A stretch of DNA of 64,000 nt from Malaya genurostris (taxonomy: Eukaryota > Arthropoda > Insecta > Diptera > Culicidae), in assembly GCF_030247185.1 (NCBI RefSeq), contig NC_080571.1, positions 209,618,880 through 209,682,879 on the forward strand, written 5' to 3'. Under the pieces are notes generated by a model, which saw only the letters and a list, made by a program, of their open reading frames with translations, did no database searches and was not told where the DNA came from. Both the position numbers and the translations under genes were made by a program. Position 1 is the first letter of the stretch. Each line of letters begins with the position of its first letter. Positions 47,717 to 59,709 of the stretch are shown one piece after another.

Positions 47717-50700
47717 TATGAAATTTTTAGGTTCGGTCTTTGATTTAAAATAAACTTGAAAAATGTTTTGATGAATGCATTTTTGTTTATTATCTATTTA
47801 CGTTTAAAAATAATTAATTGAACATACTTCTGCTGTTAAATTTGTTTTGCGTTGCTTTTTATCCTCTTCTGTCTTCAAACAAAAAGCTATCGCTTTATTA
47901 AAGAATGTTTAAATTGTAAATTAGGTTTTCACAGAAAGAATAATTATTCGCACAAGTCTCAGACATAGAAGATAGTAATAAATTGTTGTCCACTTTTTCC
48001 ACCTCAACGTATTCATCGCCATATGGCACTTTTATCGATGGGACATTAGTAAAACAATCTGGCTTTTTCCATTTGGAAAATGTAGTTTTAAAAAAAATCT
48101 AGTTAAGTATTATATTTCATTAACATTCCCACAGTTTGACTTACGCCACAAATTCTCATTCCTGTTTTAACGACAAAACACGAAATATCTCATTCATGTT
48201 GACAACAAAATCGAATTCATTGTTCACTTATTACCGGATCTTTTGAAAAGCGACAAAGAAAGTAAAGTTTGGATAGAAAAGCTTAGTGCGGCCACAGTGT
48301 ACCACACAACACTTCATTTTTCTTGCAAAAGTAAACACACTTTCGAATTAACTCAAAAAGGTTAATTCTCTAAAAAGAAAAACAGCTTGATACTGATTTT
48401 AATTACACAGTGCTGCCATTACAAATATTTACTACAGATGAGGTTGAAAAAACAATGAAACATTCTCTGAAAATTTTCTATTTTCATTGGTGAAAATTAT
48501 ACATTTTATTCAAATTATTTGTTGATTTTCTCTATACTCCGCAAAAGCATTTTTTATCACAATGTGCGGGTCATGTCATAATCAGCCAATCAGAAACTGG
48601 TCCATTCTGACATAAAATTGGAACAAAAGCAGCCGGCCCTGTTGTAAGGTCTTGTCTTAGGTATACACTGTTCGAAATCTGGGCAAACGGATTTGTGTTG
48701 ATTTCGGTTATATTTGTTGTTTATGGACAAGTTCAGCAACAATATCAAAACTCTACATTAACGAATTTCGGCAAGGAGCATGTGAATTATCGAATAATCA
48801 GTAAAATCGCTGTAGTGTTGCTGATCTAATTCGGCATTTCATTATGCCGAACTCGAGAGTCGGTTTTAAGTGTGTATACTTATGGGGAGGTGTGATATAC
48901 GAACTTTCAAGCAGCCAACTTTTAAACACTTCTGAAGATTTCCATAAACGACGTACTTGTAGTCATGTTGTATCAACAAACTGATAAATAAGTTTTGGTT
49001 ATTCTAAAGAAAACTTCATTGCAGTGAGCTCCGTTAAAACGCCCATAACTAATAAATATTTCCAATCAATTATTTGTCATATTATTTCTACGTCGTAGCA
49101 AAACGATATCTCCAAACGGTTTCAGTATTTTTATCTAACTACCTCGATTCTGTTGATCAGGACGACATCAGACAGTTGACTGACTATAATGTGATAATTG
49201 AAAGAAGAAGGAAATAGAGAAAAAGGAACCACATAACAACTGCAACCGGTGATAATACTCGGACAAAAGACAAGTGACAGTTTCGTTAAAAGCACCTCGG
49301 AAATCTGGGGGGACTGTGCAGAATTATGAACACAAAACAAACTAGACATGAAAAAAAAACATTTCACAATACACCCAACAAACCAAACAAATATTCTACT
49401 CCAAATTGATGGTGGATAAGAGTTCAGAGAGGGACCGGTTCCTTTTTCCTCCAAGGTTCAACGCGCGAAACGGAACTTTATTTTGGTTCTTTTCTCTAAG
49501 TCGCCGAAATATGTTTTAAATCCCAGACAAATTGACACATAATTCCAAACTAAACGAAATAAATGAGTCTAAGACAGTTTGTACAGTATCTTTCGTAATA
49601 CAACTTGGTTTCGGGCTGCGGGAAGTTTTCCAACGAGGATAATGGAATTGGTAGCATAAATTCTAGTTTTATTGGAAACAGTTCCTAACTGCGTTGATTG
49701 TAAATTGTTTTCTTCCAGACTGATATAAAAGCAAGTGTTTGCAGTGCTTATAAAGTATCGTTTGAAATAGAACACTTTCATTTAATGGAATTTCAGAATT
49801 ATTAAGGTCCTTGCATATCTAGAAAGACAAAAAAAGAAGCATAGCCCATCCGTAGTTGCTCGAATAAAATAAAGTGCCATGATTACGTGTCTGATCTCCA
49901 AATGAGATAAATTTTTCTCGTTTCGGAAGTAGCAGAGCAGCCAGCAGCTTCGGCAGCTGCTGCTTCTGCCAATTTCGAATCGCTGCCGAGCTCTGCAAAC
50001 ACTTCCACGGTGCCACGGTAACACGTAATGGATTGTAACAAATTCCGTCCACTTCTCACAGGCTACCTTCCACTAATACGTTCCATTGAATTGAACGCTA
50101 TATCGAAGTCGAAATATATAAGGACCAAAACGGAAAGAAACCATCATCAACGGCTTCCTCGTGAAGCGGAAGTTGGCAGCCGGGAAAGCGGGCAGGCAGG
50201 CAGGCAGGCAGGATATGTGGATAAGCTAAACGACTCTCGTTCCCAGCTCGTCGATGTCCAAACTCCGGACTGTCCGGGCGGCCTCGTATGCACACAACAC
50301 ACTCGAGCGAAGGATAAGAAATTGTATCTACAACGTTAAAATATAATAAAAATAAATCAAGTGAATTTTCCTTAGTTTGGGTTTCCGTTACTCGGAAAAT
50401 TGTTTAACACACTAAATTATAGCTATTTCTCATGCTGAGAGTTTTTGGTTTCCCGTTCGGGAGTTAGGGGGAGGGTTAGTTCCTAGCAGGCTCCTGGCTC
50501 ACGTTTTTTTTTCTTTGCACACCAGTAGCAGACCCGGAGAAAGAGGTTGGAATGGATATATTAAACATACTACATCGCTATAAATGGTGATCTTGCGCTG
50601 CAGGGCTCTTACTGAAATGAGCAAACGTCGAGCGATGGTAAGAAGAAGAAGAAAAATAAAACGGAAGAAATAATCGGTACTCGAAACGGGATGATGGCAT

Positions 50701-51124
50701 GGCTTAGATGAAGAAGAGTGTATAAAAATGTTTCCTCTGACCGGAAGTCCGATGAGTTTGGCCTGTACCTTCGGTCGAGGGAGGTTTGCTTCGCTACCGA
50801 GTGTGCAGATACGAGATACGGCGAGCATAGCAAGGAAACTTCACTCGACAGCGGAACCAGGGATGTGCCGATGCTATCGGCATGAATTCAAATGAGACAC
50901 TGCCATTCCATTCCATTGACCTGTCCGGGGGGGTTTTGCGAAGGAACCGAGGAGTGGCGCGTGCTTTGCAATAAAATTTGTTAGTTGATGGCTTCGCTGT
51001 ATGTTTGTTCAATTAATCGTCTAATGCAATCGAGGGAAATGAGATCGACTAATGATGCATACACAGGCATCATATTTTTTCGAACTACTTCAAATGTTCT
51101 GCTGCGTTTGAGCTCGATCTTAAA
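47717..51124. other. Unassigned DNA, partly GC-richer
   Basis: No gene supported. The interval 49900-50340 is GC-richer, with CAGCAGCTTCGGCAGCTGCT-like sequence and a (GGCA)n microsatellite at about 50190-50212. A similar patch lies at 50700-50960. A 107-codon minus frame (49131-49454) has no recognisable domain. Repeats of the rest of the window are not evident here. Confidence 0.3.
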
Positions 51125-51288
51125 ACATATTTATTTTTATTTATTTTGTTAAATTTCGTCGCTCTGACCAACATAGTCTTAGTGGAACTGTCTAATTCTA
51201 AAAACGAACAAACAACAAGAATAAATACATAGTCATGTAATGAAATTAAAATTACGGATGGACCGATAGTAGACGCCGACGGAAGCTG

Positions 51289-53480
51289 TTAGAAGTGCAA
51301 TTGAAGTCGAAGTGCAGTAAGTAGGTTGATTCGAGCCAGCAAGTCTGGCACATCGTACTCAGCAAGCAAGATTTTGGCAACAAAGGTAGCATTTGATGCA
51401 TTCCTTCTATCAGTTAAGGTGTAGAGACCCAGCAAACGACAGCGGTCGGCGTACGGTGGCAGGTTACGTGGGTCACTCCATGGCAAGTATCACAGTGCAT
51501 ACCTGACGAATCTGCGCTGCACAGCTTCGAAACGTGCACTCCACACTTCCTGATAGGGACTCCAGACAACAGAAGCAAATTCAAGCAGCGAGCGAACCAA
51601 GGAACAATACAAGGCCTTGAAACATAGCGGATCACGGAACTCACTCGATATCTTGAACATGAATCCAAGTTGACGATTCGCTTTGTCGATCGTAGTTGAG
51701 AAGTGCCGAACGTATGTAAGCCTTTCATCCAAGACGACACCAAGGTCCTTGACGTGGTCGACACATTGGAGCGGGGTCCCAGCGATGTTATAATCAAACG
51801 GAACTGCAGTCCTGGTCCTTCGAAAGCTAATTACAGAACATTTGGCGACATACAAGACCATCACATTACGTTCGCACCAGTCGTTGAAGATGCACAGGAG
51901 GTTCTGCAGTTCTCGGCAATCAGCTTGGTTACGAACGATGTGATAAATTTTGACATCATCAGCGAAAAACAATTTTCCTCCACGCTGTAGGACAAAAGCT
52001 GCATCATTGACGAATAGTGAGAAGAGTAATGGACCCAGTGTGCTGCCCTGCGGAACTCCTGAACAGTTGGAAAAGCAGTCAGAAGAACTATTTCCAATGC
52101 AGACAGATAATTCTCGTTGCACCAGGTATGATCTTAGCCAATCGCAGAATCCAGACGAGCATCCCATTTTTTCAAGTTTAGCTAGCAGAATGTCATGGTT
52201 GACTTTGTCGAATGCAGCTTTTAGATCCGTGTAGACCACATCCACTTGCAGTTTTTTGCATATTTGATCCATGCAGAACGATGTAAAGCTAATGAGAATA
52301 GTCTCAACAGAGCGACCCGGAAAGAATCCATGCTGGTAGGGACTAATGTATTGCTTGCAAGATGCAAAGAGTTTTTCGTAAATCAGCGTCTCAAACACCT
52401 TGGATTCCACTCCCAGCGAGGTAGTGCCACGGTAGTTCACTATATTGCATTTATCCCCTTTCTTAAACACGGGGAACATCGTAGAGCGTTCCCATTCCGA
52501 TGGAAATTTGTGCAGACGAAGCGACAAGTTGAATAATGTAGAAAGCGGAACAGCTAAAATGTCGGAGCATTTTTTCAGAACAGCTGAAGGAATTGTACTC
52601 GGGCCGGGTGAATATGACGACTTGATTTTACTTATAGCCGTGATAACCATTTGGACATCCACTGCAAACACGACCATGTCGATGACGTTAGCAGGTACAT
52701 CACGGACTGCTCTGCCTATCTCAACTTGCGTTGGTGACTCGTTCGTGAAAACACTCGAGAAGTGTTTCGCAAAACGACTGCACTTATCAACAGGGGACAA
52801 AGCAATGTCATTGTCGAGATGCAGCCTTGACGGGAGACCATTTTCTTTCCTCTTTGTATTGACGAACGACCAGAATCCCTTCGGGTTGCGGCACAGATTC
52901 TGTTGAGTGCGATTGACATACCGCTTGTAAAGAAACTTATTGTAGCTGCGATAGTTGTTGCTGGCAACTGAGAAGTTCTGTTTGGTAAGGGGGGATCGTC
53001 GGCTACAGAATGTACGAAGAGATTTAGCACGTGCACGCTTCAGTTTCCGCAGAGTGGCGTTTGTCCATGGCGGCTTCCTCGGAGGTTGGGACCTCGGTAC
53101 AGAGGCAGAGACACAATCTAGCAGAATGCAATTGAAGCGTGCAACGGCTGAATCGATGTCGGTATAGTTCAACTCTGCGTTATAATCGATACGATTTAAG
53201 GAACGACGCAGCAGAGCAATGTCGGTCTTACGAAAATTCAGCCTATCAGCGCTCAAACTTTCGTCGTTGTGTTGCGCAATATCATTTGCGATAGATATAT
53301 CAAGAGCAGGATGAAAGTTGTCAAGAGCGACGACAACATCAGTAGCTTCATTAACGGCACAATCAAGAAGCGAGCTCGCGCTTGCAAACACCAGATCCAA
53401 AAAGTGAGATTGAAAGTTGGAAAAATGACTTATCTGGCTCAGGAGTAGTTGTCGACAGTGTTGCATCCAGTATCCGTAAA
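51289..53480 (-). pseudogene. LINE ORF2: reverse transcriptase and C-terminus
   Basis: A 658-codon open frame carries DLVFASASSLLDCAVNEAT (end of endonuclease), VFKKGDKCNIVNYRGTTSL, VDVVYTDLKAAFDKVNHDIL, GVPQGSTLGPLLFSLFVND and the catalytic LFFADDVKIYH, then VKDLGVVLDERLTYVRHF. These are the ordered reverse transcriptase blocks of the CR1/Jockey group. The frame ends at RRFVRYAL; the natural C-terminus continues after a one-frame shift as SDPRNLPPYADRCRLLGLYT to about 51289. There is no RNase H. The apparent start MQHCRQ is internal: the endonuclease that should precede it is at 54100-54700. Catalytic residues of the reverse transcriptase look intact. Confidence 0.85.
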
Positions 53481-54075
53481 CAGAGAATATTCACTGACGG
53501 ACACAAGCGTTCCAACAGGCATCGTTTCTCTTGCAAGCTCTCTCACTGAGAAGCTGCATGTACTGTCATTACTAATGTATGAGTTTCACTGAGAGAGATA
53601 TTCCGTCAGTTCAGTCTGATGCTCACTTGGAGACGAATCAACATGACTGAAATCTTAAAATGACGATCAATTTTTAAAATTTCCGTCGTGATCATCAATT
53701 GCAAGGACAACGTTTTCTTGGTTTGACTTAGTTCTTAGAAGGAAAATAAAAGTGTGCATTCGCAATGATGTGATGTCAGAAAATGATAATGAAAATCAAA
53801 GTGTTATCATTTTCAATTCACTATAAAACTATAAACAGACCGTTTTAAAAACAAACAGAGAATGACCGATCTGTTCTCTCATTCGAAATATTTTACTCTC
53901 TGCGTGTTGCCACTCTCGCGTCACTGTTGTTCGTGTTCGCAGTACGCTACCCATGGCATGAATTCGATCAACGTGGAATGACGATCATTTTGGTTCGTGA
54001 CGGAACTACTTCGTATGATTTGACGTGTGGATGATGATCACGACTCAGTGCAACTCTGGTTGTCGATACTATCGG
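53481..54075. mobile_element. Insertion splitting the LINE ORF2
   Basis: Upstream coding similarity stops after RHEYAFPDPIVST and resumes at MQHCRQLLLSQ. The DNA between is AT-rich with no matching protein. It contains CTGACGGACACAAGCG and ATTCCGTCAGTTCAGTC on opposite strands. Probably a nonautonomous element; borders are approximate. Confidence 0.5.
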
Positions 54076-54966
54076 ATCGGGAAACGCATATTCATGCCGA
54101 GTGGGTGACCAAATAAACCCCGGCTGATTAAAATCCCCATGCATTAAGAGCACAGCAGTTGGATCAGCTATCGTTGAAGCACATTTAGCAGCATCCAGGT
54201 GAAGCTGCATGGTACTGCAGTCATGTCGTCATTCAGATGGAATGTACACAGCTCCGACAAATACATTTCGAGAGAGAAGTTTAATCTTAACCCATATCGT
54301 TTCGATCAAAGTGAACCGATCGTCCCTGATCAAGCCGGAGTCCAACGTGTTAGACACCGCGATTAACACTCTTCCGCCACGTGTTCGAATGCTATTAGCT
54401 ATGCTGCGGTCGCATCTGTAGACGTTGAAACGGTCACCAAATAGTTGAACAGAATTGATTTCCTCGTCCAACCACGTCTCTGAGACCACATTAACATCAT
54501 AATCACTATCCAGCGCAGCCAGGTAGACATCGTCCAGTTTTGTCCTCAGTCTCCGAGTGTTCTGATAATGAACACGGAGACCGCGTGCGGAAGCAGAGTG
54601 AGTTGTACCATTTCGGCAAGTTGGGCTGGAAACCGGGAGATCGTGGGCTTGAGGTACAGAAGAAATGCAAGGGTACTCGCTTGAGGGTGGCGACTGGAGG
54701 TCTCTTTCACCGCTCCAGATCGCAGTACCGAGACGGCTCTGATGGCTGTAATCGAGGTCGTCAAGTGCTGATAATGAAGAAATTCTGGTAGCAGACAGGA
54801 CTGGGTCGGGTGGCTTAGAGACCTCCAAAAGGCTTCGTGTTGTGCGTCTCGGTGTCAAGTCCATCGGTGGATGAGAGTTTACTCCATTGGTGAGTCCAGC
54901 ATTTCTGGGGTTACCAACGGTTGTAACAAGGTTTCGATTCGTGGGAACTTGGCTCTTGGCTTCCAA
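54076..54966 (-). pseudogene. LINE ORF2 N-terminus: apurinic-type endonuclease
   Basis: The minus frame reads GLRVHYQNTRRLRTKLDDVY, VNVVSETWLDEEINSVQLFG and GGRVLIAVSNTLDSGLIRDD, then after a shift LLMHGDFNQPGFIWSP. The asparagine of YQNTR, the glutamate of SETWL and the GDFN block are the metal-binding and catalytic signatures of the exonuclease-endonuclease-phosphatase fold that nicks target DNA in LINEs. ORF2 overlaps the end of ORF1 in another frame. A frameshift near 54220 and the downstream insertion inactivate it. Confidence 0.8.
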
Positions 54967-55702
54967 AAATCCTCCGTGTTTCTTCGAACATCGAATTCCC
55001 GGAAGAAGATACCGTTAGGCCAAATGGATGGGTCCAAGGCATTGTCCTTAAGTTCACGATCCACTCCGACTTTGAAGGACACAAAGGCAAACGAAGAAAG
55101 ATCGGCATCTTTTTTTACCAGCTTCTTGACAAATGGCTCCGAGCCGATGACGCACTACTGAACCATAGCAGCGACGTCCTCCTCGTCACATGTGGAGCAA
55201 TTCGGGAAAGGTACAGCCAGAATTTGTCCACTGGCATCGGTATGGTATCTACCGCTTTGACAGCGTCACTGACTTTGCGTGTTCCACTTAGTAAAGCGTA
55301 GGCCTTCCACTAGGAGAGCCTTGTATCGCGTGGACCAGTGAGCCGATTTGATGCCGACTTTGCAGCCGACGAAGTGTTGAACTGGTCAGACAACGCTTGT
55401 AGTGCACAATTAGTCTTGTCCAGTTCAAGTTTTAACTCCTTCAGACAGTCGTTGACACAATCCGAGACCGTTGAAACAAGATTCACCGTGGTAAAAGATG
55501 AATTCCGTGCTTTCAGTTGGTCTAGTGTTGAAATGCAGTCGTTGCAGAACCCTAAAAGATTCGGCGACTAGTTGTTGACAAAATCGAGGTTCGATCTGGT
55601 CCATCCGATGCATTTAGTGTGGGCCATGTGCTCACAAAAGTGACATTTGATGAACTCCAGGCTTTTCACCGACTTAGAGCACTGAACGCAAGATGAATCC
55701 AT
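54879..55702 (-). pseudogene. LINE ORF1 with N-terminal PHD-like zinc finger
   Basis: The frame starts MDSSCVQCSKSVKSLEFIKC and continues HFCEHMAHTKCIGWTRSNLD, an arrangement of paired cysteines and a histidine like a PHD or related zinc finger. A stop follows at NN-stop-SPNLL, then LGFCNDCISTLDQL supplies the last CxxC. A middle segment has helix-forming composition (CLKELKLELDKTNCALQALS). The C-terminus includes VSDAVKAVDTIPMPVDKFWL and, after a shift, DLSSFAFVSFKVGVDRELKD and DPSIWPNGIFFREF. ORF1 proteins of CR1-type LINEs with such a finger bind nucleic acid. At least one stop and one frameshift are present. Confidence 0.75.
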
Positions 55703-56060
55703 ATTGCAGACTTTGTTGGCACTTGTCGCTCACAAAAAAGTGATCAGTCTTTATATATGTTATCTTCGCACTTAGTCAGACAGAGTGTAGCTATTGTCAT
55801 ACAGATATCGCGACATAACCCGATTTCACCGGGACCGCAAAGATGGTGTAAACAAAAACAGCTGTAATGCCACAAACCGATCTACTAACACTCACTGAAA
55901 GCAGTTAATACCGGAATGTATACACAAAACTTTACTATTTCACGACTGCTTTCGATGTTTAGAATGATTTTCGCACGGCTAACAACCAATAAGAATCGTA
56001 TTTCACAGAAAAAACACAAAGAAAAAGTATCGAGCTCACGCGCGCAGTAAATAATACCAT

Positions 56061-56440
56061 GCAGTGTATGTTTGCGTCATTACCCAAGTAACAATTTTTG
56101 TTACCCTAGCTTATTTGTGACTAGTTTGCAACCAGGAATTTGAGTGATTGTTACTAACATCTAACCATTTACGTGACTCTAAAAGCGCAGTTTCTACTAG
56201 TTGCTAAATCGGCTAAAAATAAGTTTTCGTTACGATGGAATGCCGTACAGAAATAACTTATCTTTCCATAACTTGAAAATAACTTGTTGAAACATAGTCA
56301 CCATTGACATTATAAGCATCGAATGAATCCAGAATACTTTTGCATCAGCAATACAAAGGTAGTAGCGTACTTGAAATCACAAACCTAATATAGATTTTAA
56401 AACTGTCGAGCGGAATTAAATTTTAATCAACTGGTTTTTT
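56061..56440. other. AT-rich DNA between two LINEs
   Basis: Contains AGTAACAATTTTTGTTACCC, a short inverted repeat, and nothing else recognisable. Confidence 0.3.
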
Positions 56441-56860
56441 ATGCGCTTTCAATCAAAATCTGTTTATGAAGATATGAAAAATAAACAACTAAAGGGTCAC
56501 AATTTATTGACAGGTAGATCGACCTCGTCATCATCTTCTTCTAATTTCAGTTATGCTAGTATAACAGGTAGAAATCTACCACTTAATTCTTCTAATGTAA
56601 ATAATCAAAACACAGGACCGCCTTGCAGTTCATGTTCCAACAAAAACAATTTATTAATAGGTAGATCGGCCATATCATCTTTTTCTAAGGGCAATCTATC
56701 TACAAATATTCCTTCAATGTCATTCGCTTCTTTAAATGAAGTTGATTTAGGCGATATAACTGAAAATAAAATGATCTACCTACAAAATCAACTTTTTCAA
56801 ATGATCATCCGAATGAATTCGACTTCATCACTTTCAAATCGGATGGCAATTTGCAAATAA
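56441..56860 (+). pseudogene. Juan-like ORF1, C-terminal part
   Basis: A 139-codon frame rich in serine and asparagine reads SSSSSSNFSYASITGRNLPL and STNIPSMSFASLNEVDLGDI. Low-complexity Ser/Asn linkers of this kind follow the zinc knuckles in Jockey ORF1 proteins. The knuckles themselves are not present upstream, so the 5' part is missing or eroded. The frame ends 27 bases before ORF2, a typical ORF1-ORF2 spacing. Confidence 0.6.
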
Positions 56861-57148
56861 TATTATAATGAATTTAAAATTTAACAGTGATGTTAAATAA
56901 TTATTTGAATATTTTAAATTGGAATGCTCGATCTTTGAAATCGAGTGAAGATGAATTTTATAATTTTCTCAAAGTTCACAAAATCCATATTGCCATTGTG
57001 ACAGAAACTTTCCTTAAACCAAATCTCAAATTGAAAAGTAATCCACATTATGTGGTTCATCGATTTGACAGGTTTACTGGAATGGGTGGTGGAGTTGCCA
57101 TTTTTGTCCAACGACAAATTAAACATCGAATTTTACCTTCTTTCAATG

Positions 57149-57534
57149 ATTTTGTTTTAGGCTTTGTTAAGACGTAAAGCCGCCTTGAGCTAGTTTTAAC
57201 ATGATCAGTATCTAACGAGGAAACAGATTGGAAAACCGACATGTGAACACAATGATGTAATGAAAACCGCGAAAATGTTACCGCAGAGACGGGACTCGAA
57301 CCCGTAGCTAACTCCTAACCGGGGAAATTGTTTTACCAATTAAACTACCCTGCATATGAAAACACATGAAGAGAAAGTCCAATTGATTGGACGAAACTAA
57401 GCATGCTTCGCTCTACTTAGTCACTACGGTATTCACTTACAGTCCCGTATCGACGGAAACAAATTCAACAGAAACACATACAATGATCACGAGTCTATTT
57501 CTACCCATCTGCTCTTGCCGCACGATACTGATAC
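57149..57534 (-). mobile_element. Probable tRNA-derived SINE inserted in ORF2
   Basis: Coding similarity of the LINE endonuclease stops at about 57148 and resumes at about 57536, so roughly 385 bases are foreign. The insert holds a tRNA-like sequence on the minus strand and ends on the right in a GATACTGATACTGATACT micro-repeat. A clean target duplication is not visible. Confidence 0.5.
57282..57353 (-). tRNA. tRNA-like sequence (likely SINE head or pseudogene)
   Basis: The minus strand begins GCAGGGTAGTTTAATTGGTA and ends CGGGTTCGAGTCCCGTCTCT plus GCG. It can form an acceptor stem (GCAGGG with CTCTGC, one G-U), a GTTT/AAAC D stem with TTGG in the loop, and a perfect ACGGG/CCCGT T stem around TTCGAGT. 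Box A (TAGTTTAATTGG) and box B (GGTTCGAGTCC) fit polymerase III promoter consensus. The anticodon arm is weak (TTTCC/GGAGT) and the loop CCGGTTA has C instead of U at position 33, so a working decoding role is doubtful. The nominal anticodon would be GGT. Confidence 0.5.
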
Positions 57535-59709
57535 TGATACTAAAGTTATTGAAAGCTTGGGAATCGAAGTTGAAACCATTCATGGAATTTATTTCATCGC
57601 TGGAGCATATTTGCCATTCCAATGCACCGGCGAACAATTAAATTTCTTTAAAGGCGATTTGCAAAAACTTACAAGATATCGATCGAAATTTTTCGTAATA
57701 GGGGACTTAAATGCTAAGCATGTCCAGTGGAATTGTAGGCAAAATAACAGTAATGGTAAAATACTTCATAATCAACTCTCAGCTGGTTACTTCACAGTTC
57801 TTCATCCCAGTAATCCGACTTGTTTCTCTTCCGTGAAAAACCCGTCTACAATTGATCTGATTCTAACAGATCAAAGTCACATTTGTAGTGAACTGATTAC
57901 ACATGCTGACTTTGACTCAGATCATCTTTCTGTAACATTCAGACTTTCCAACGATGCTATAATTAATCCAATTAGTTCTATATTCCACTATCATAGAGCT
58001 AATTGGTTGGATTACAGATCTCACATTGAAAATCATGTGGATCATAAAACTATTTTAGAAAATTCTGCGGACATCGACACAGTAATTGATAATTTGAATC
58101 ATTGCATTATCGAAGCTAGAAATCTTTCAATTCCCAAAGCTCAAACTAAATTAAATTCTCCTATCATCGATGACAATCTTCAACTGCTCATTCGGTTGAA
58201 GAATGTTCGTCGACGACAATATCAACGTTCTCGTCATCCTGCTATGAAAAACATAGTTAAGGATTTACAAAAATAAATTAAACATAGATTTATGAATGAA
58301 AATTTCGCTAAAGAAGTTGATCAAATTAAACCATATTCTAAACCCTTCTGGAAACTTTCTAAGGTTCTTAAGAAACCTCAGAAACCAATTCCTGCTCTCA
58401 AGGAAGGAAATCAAATACTTCTTACAAATGATGAAAAAGCTCAAAAACTTGCTCAGCAGTTCGAGAGTGTCCACAATTTTAATTTGAACGTTGTGAGTCC
58501 TATTGAAAATGAAGTCTCACTGAAATATGATCATATTTCAGTTCAAGTGTTATTACAAGATGACATTAATGAGACGAATTTTGATGAAATTAAATCAATT
58601 ATTAGAAAACTTAAAAACATGAAGGCTCCTGGTAATGATGGAATTTTTAATATTCTTATTAAAAATCTTCTCGATGTTGCCTTGAGACTCCTGGTTAAAA
58701 TTTTCAAAAAGTGTTTTTCATTTGCTTACTTCCCAAAAAGATGGAAAAACGCTAAAGTAATTCCTATCCTCAAACCTGATAAAAACCCAGCAGAAACATC
58801 AAGTTATCGACCAATAAGCTTACTTTCTTCTATCAGTAAACTTTTTGGAAAAATTATCTTGTTGAGAATGATGTCTCATATAAATGAGAGTTTAATTTTT
58901 TTACCAGAGAAGTTTGGATTTCGTCATGAACATTCAACTACTCATCAACTTGTCAGAGTAACGAACATGATAAAAGCAAATAAATGTTCTGGGTTATCCA
59001 TTGGAGTTGCTCTTCTAGACATAGAAAAGGCATTCGACAGTGTTTGGCACAAAGTTTTAATAGCAAAAATGTCTGATTTCCAGTTTCCTATTTATTTGAT
59101 CATAATGATTCAAAATTATTCAATTGATCGTACTCTTCAGGTTAGCTATCAGAATTGTAACTGTATGAGCCGGTGTTCCGCAGGGTTCGAGCGTAGCTCC
59201 AATCTTGTATAATATTTTCACTTCTGATCTTCAAAATCTACCCGTTGGTTGTCAGAAATCACTATTCTGTGACGACACAAGTCTGTTAGCCACATGTAGA
59301 AATATAAGAGTGATCTGCAGTCGCCTACAAAGATGTTTAAATATTTTCAGTGACTATCAGTCTAAAAGGAAAATTAAACCAAATGCAGCAAAAACGCAAT
59401 TAATTATCTTTCCTCATAAGCCAAGAGCTTCTTTTCTTAAACCAAACAATAATCACATTCTCAAATTGAATGGCTTGGAATTGACATGGTCTGATCAAGC
59501 TAAATACTTAGGTTTAACGTATGACAAAAAACTCACTTTCAAGGATCACATTGAAGGAATGCAGGCAAAGTGTAATAAGTTAGTATATAAGTTTCTTTTC
59601 CCCATTACACAATACAAGTAGGTTTAAAATTTTCCCTAGACAAAAATCTCAGAATTGCAGAAGCAAATGATGTCCTCATGGTAACAACCAAATCATATAT
59701 ATATATATA

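Larger units (their letters stand above)
51125..56060 (-). mobile_element. Near full-length two-ORF LINE (CR1/Jockey-type)
   Basis: On the minus strand the order is a CG-rich 5' untranslated region (about 56060-55703), ORF1 with a PHD-like finger, ORF2 with endonuclease and reverse transcriptase, and a 3' end in AAATAAATAAAAATAAATA-like sequence near 51129-51147. About 0.55-0.6 kb of foreign-looking DNA sits between the endonuclease and the reverse transcriptase. Without it the element would be about 4.3 kb. I could not find a target duplication by eye. Confidence 0.75.
56887..59621 (+). pseudogene. Juan-like ORF2: endonuclease and reverse transcriptase
   Basis: Starting MLNNYLNILNWNARSL, the endonuclease shows the asparagine (NWNARS), TETFLK glutamate, FFVIGDLNAKHVQWN and DFDSDHLSV blocks. 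It is broken after HRILPSFN by an insertion and resumes at TKVIESLGIEVETIHG. A stop follows KDLQK at 58274-58276. The reverse transcriptase has YRPISLLSSISKLFGKII, VALLDIEKAFDSVWHKVL, then after a frameshift near 59165 the AGVPQGSSVAPILY block and FCDDTSLLA, where a cysteine replaces the usual alanine of FADD. The remaining C-terminus is deleted. Catalytic acidic residues remain, but the gene is dead. Confidence 0.85.
56441..59700 (+). mobile_element. Juan-like LINE (Jockey clade), damaged
   Basis: Plus-strand order: C-terminal part of ORF1, ORF2 endonuclease, reverse transcriptase and a short TA run at 59696-59709 at the 3' end. A 0.38-kb insertion interrupts the endonuclease. The thumb region after the reverse transcriptase is deleted: coding similarity jumps from KFLFPITQYK to DKNLRIAEANDVLM. 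Assignment to Juan, a mosquito Jockey-clade family, rests on the style of the EN and RT blocks and the KYLGLTYDKKLTFKDHIEG block, recalled from general knowledge. Confidence 0.75.

Noticed and set aside
49131..49454. 107-codon minus frame with hydrophobic stretches as a small membrane protein
   Set aside because: No start context, homologous copy or recognisable domain; length is within chance for this region.
51414..51797. 127-codon minus frame as a separate protein
   Set aside because: It overlaps the LINE reverse transcriptase in another frame and shows no domain.
52445..52906. 153-codon plus frame and several other plus frames across 51.7-55.2 kb
   Set aside because: They are antisense shadows of the minus-strand LINE ORF1 and ORF2.
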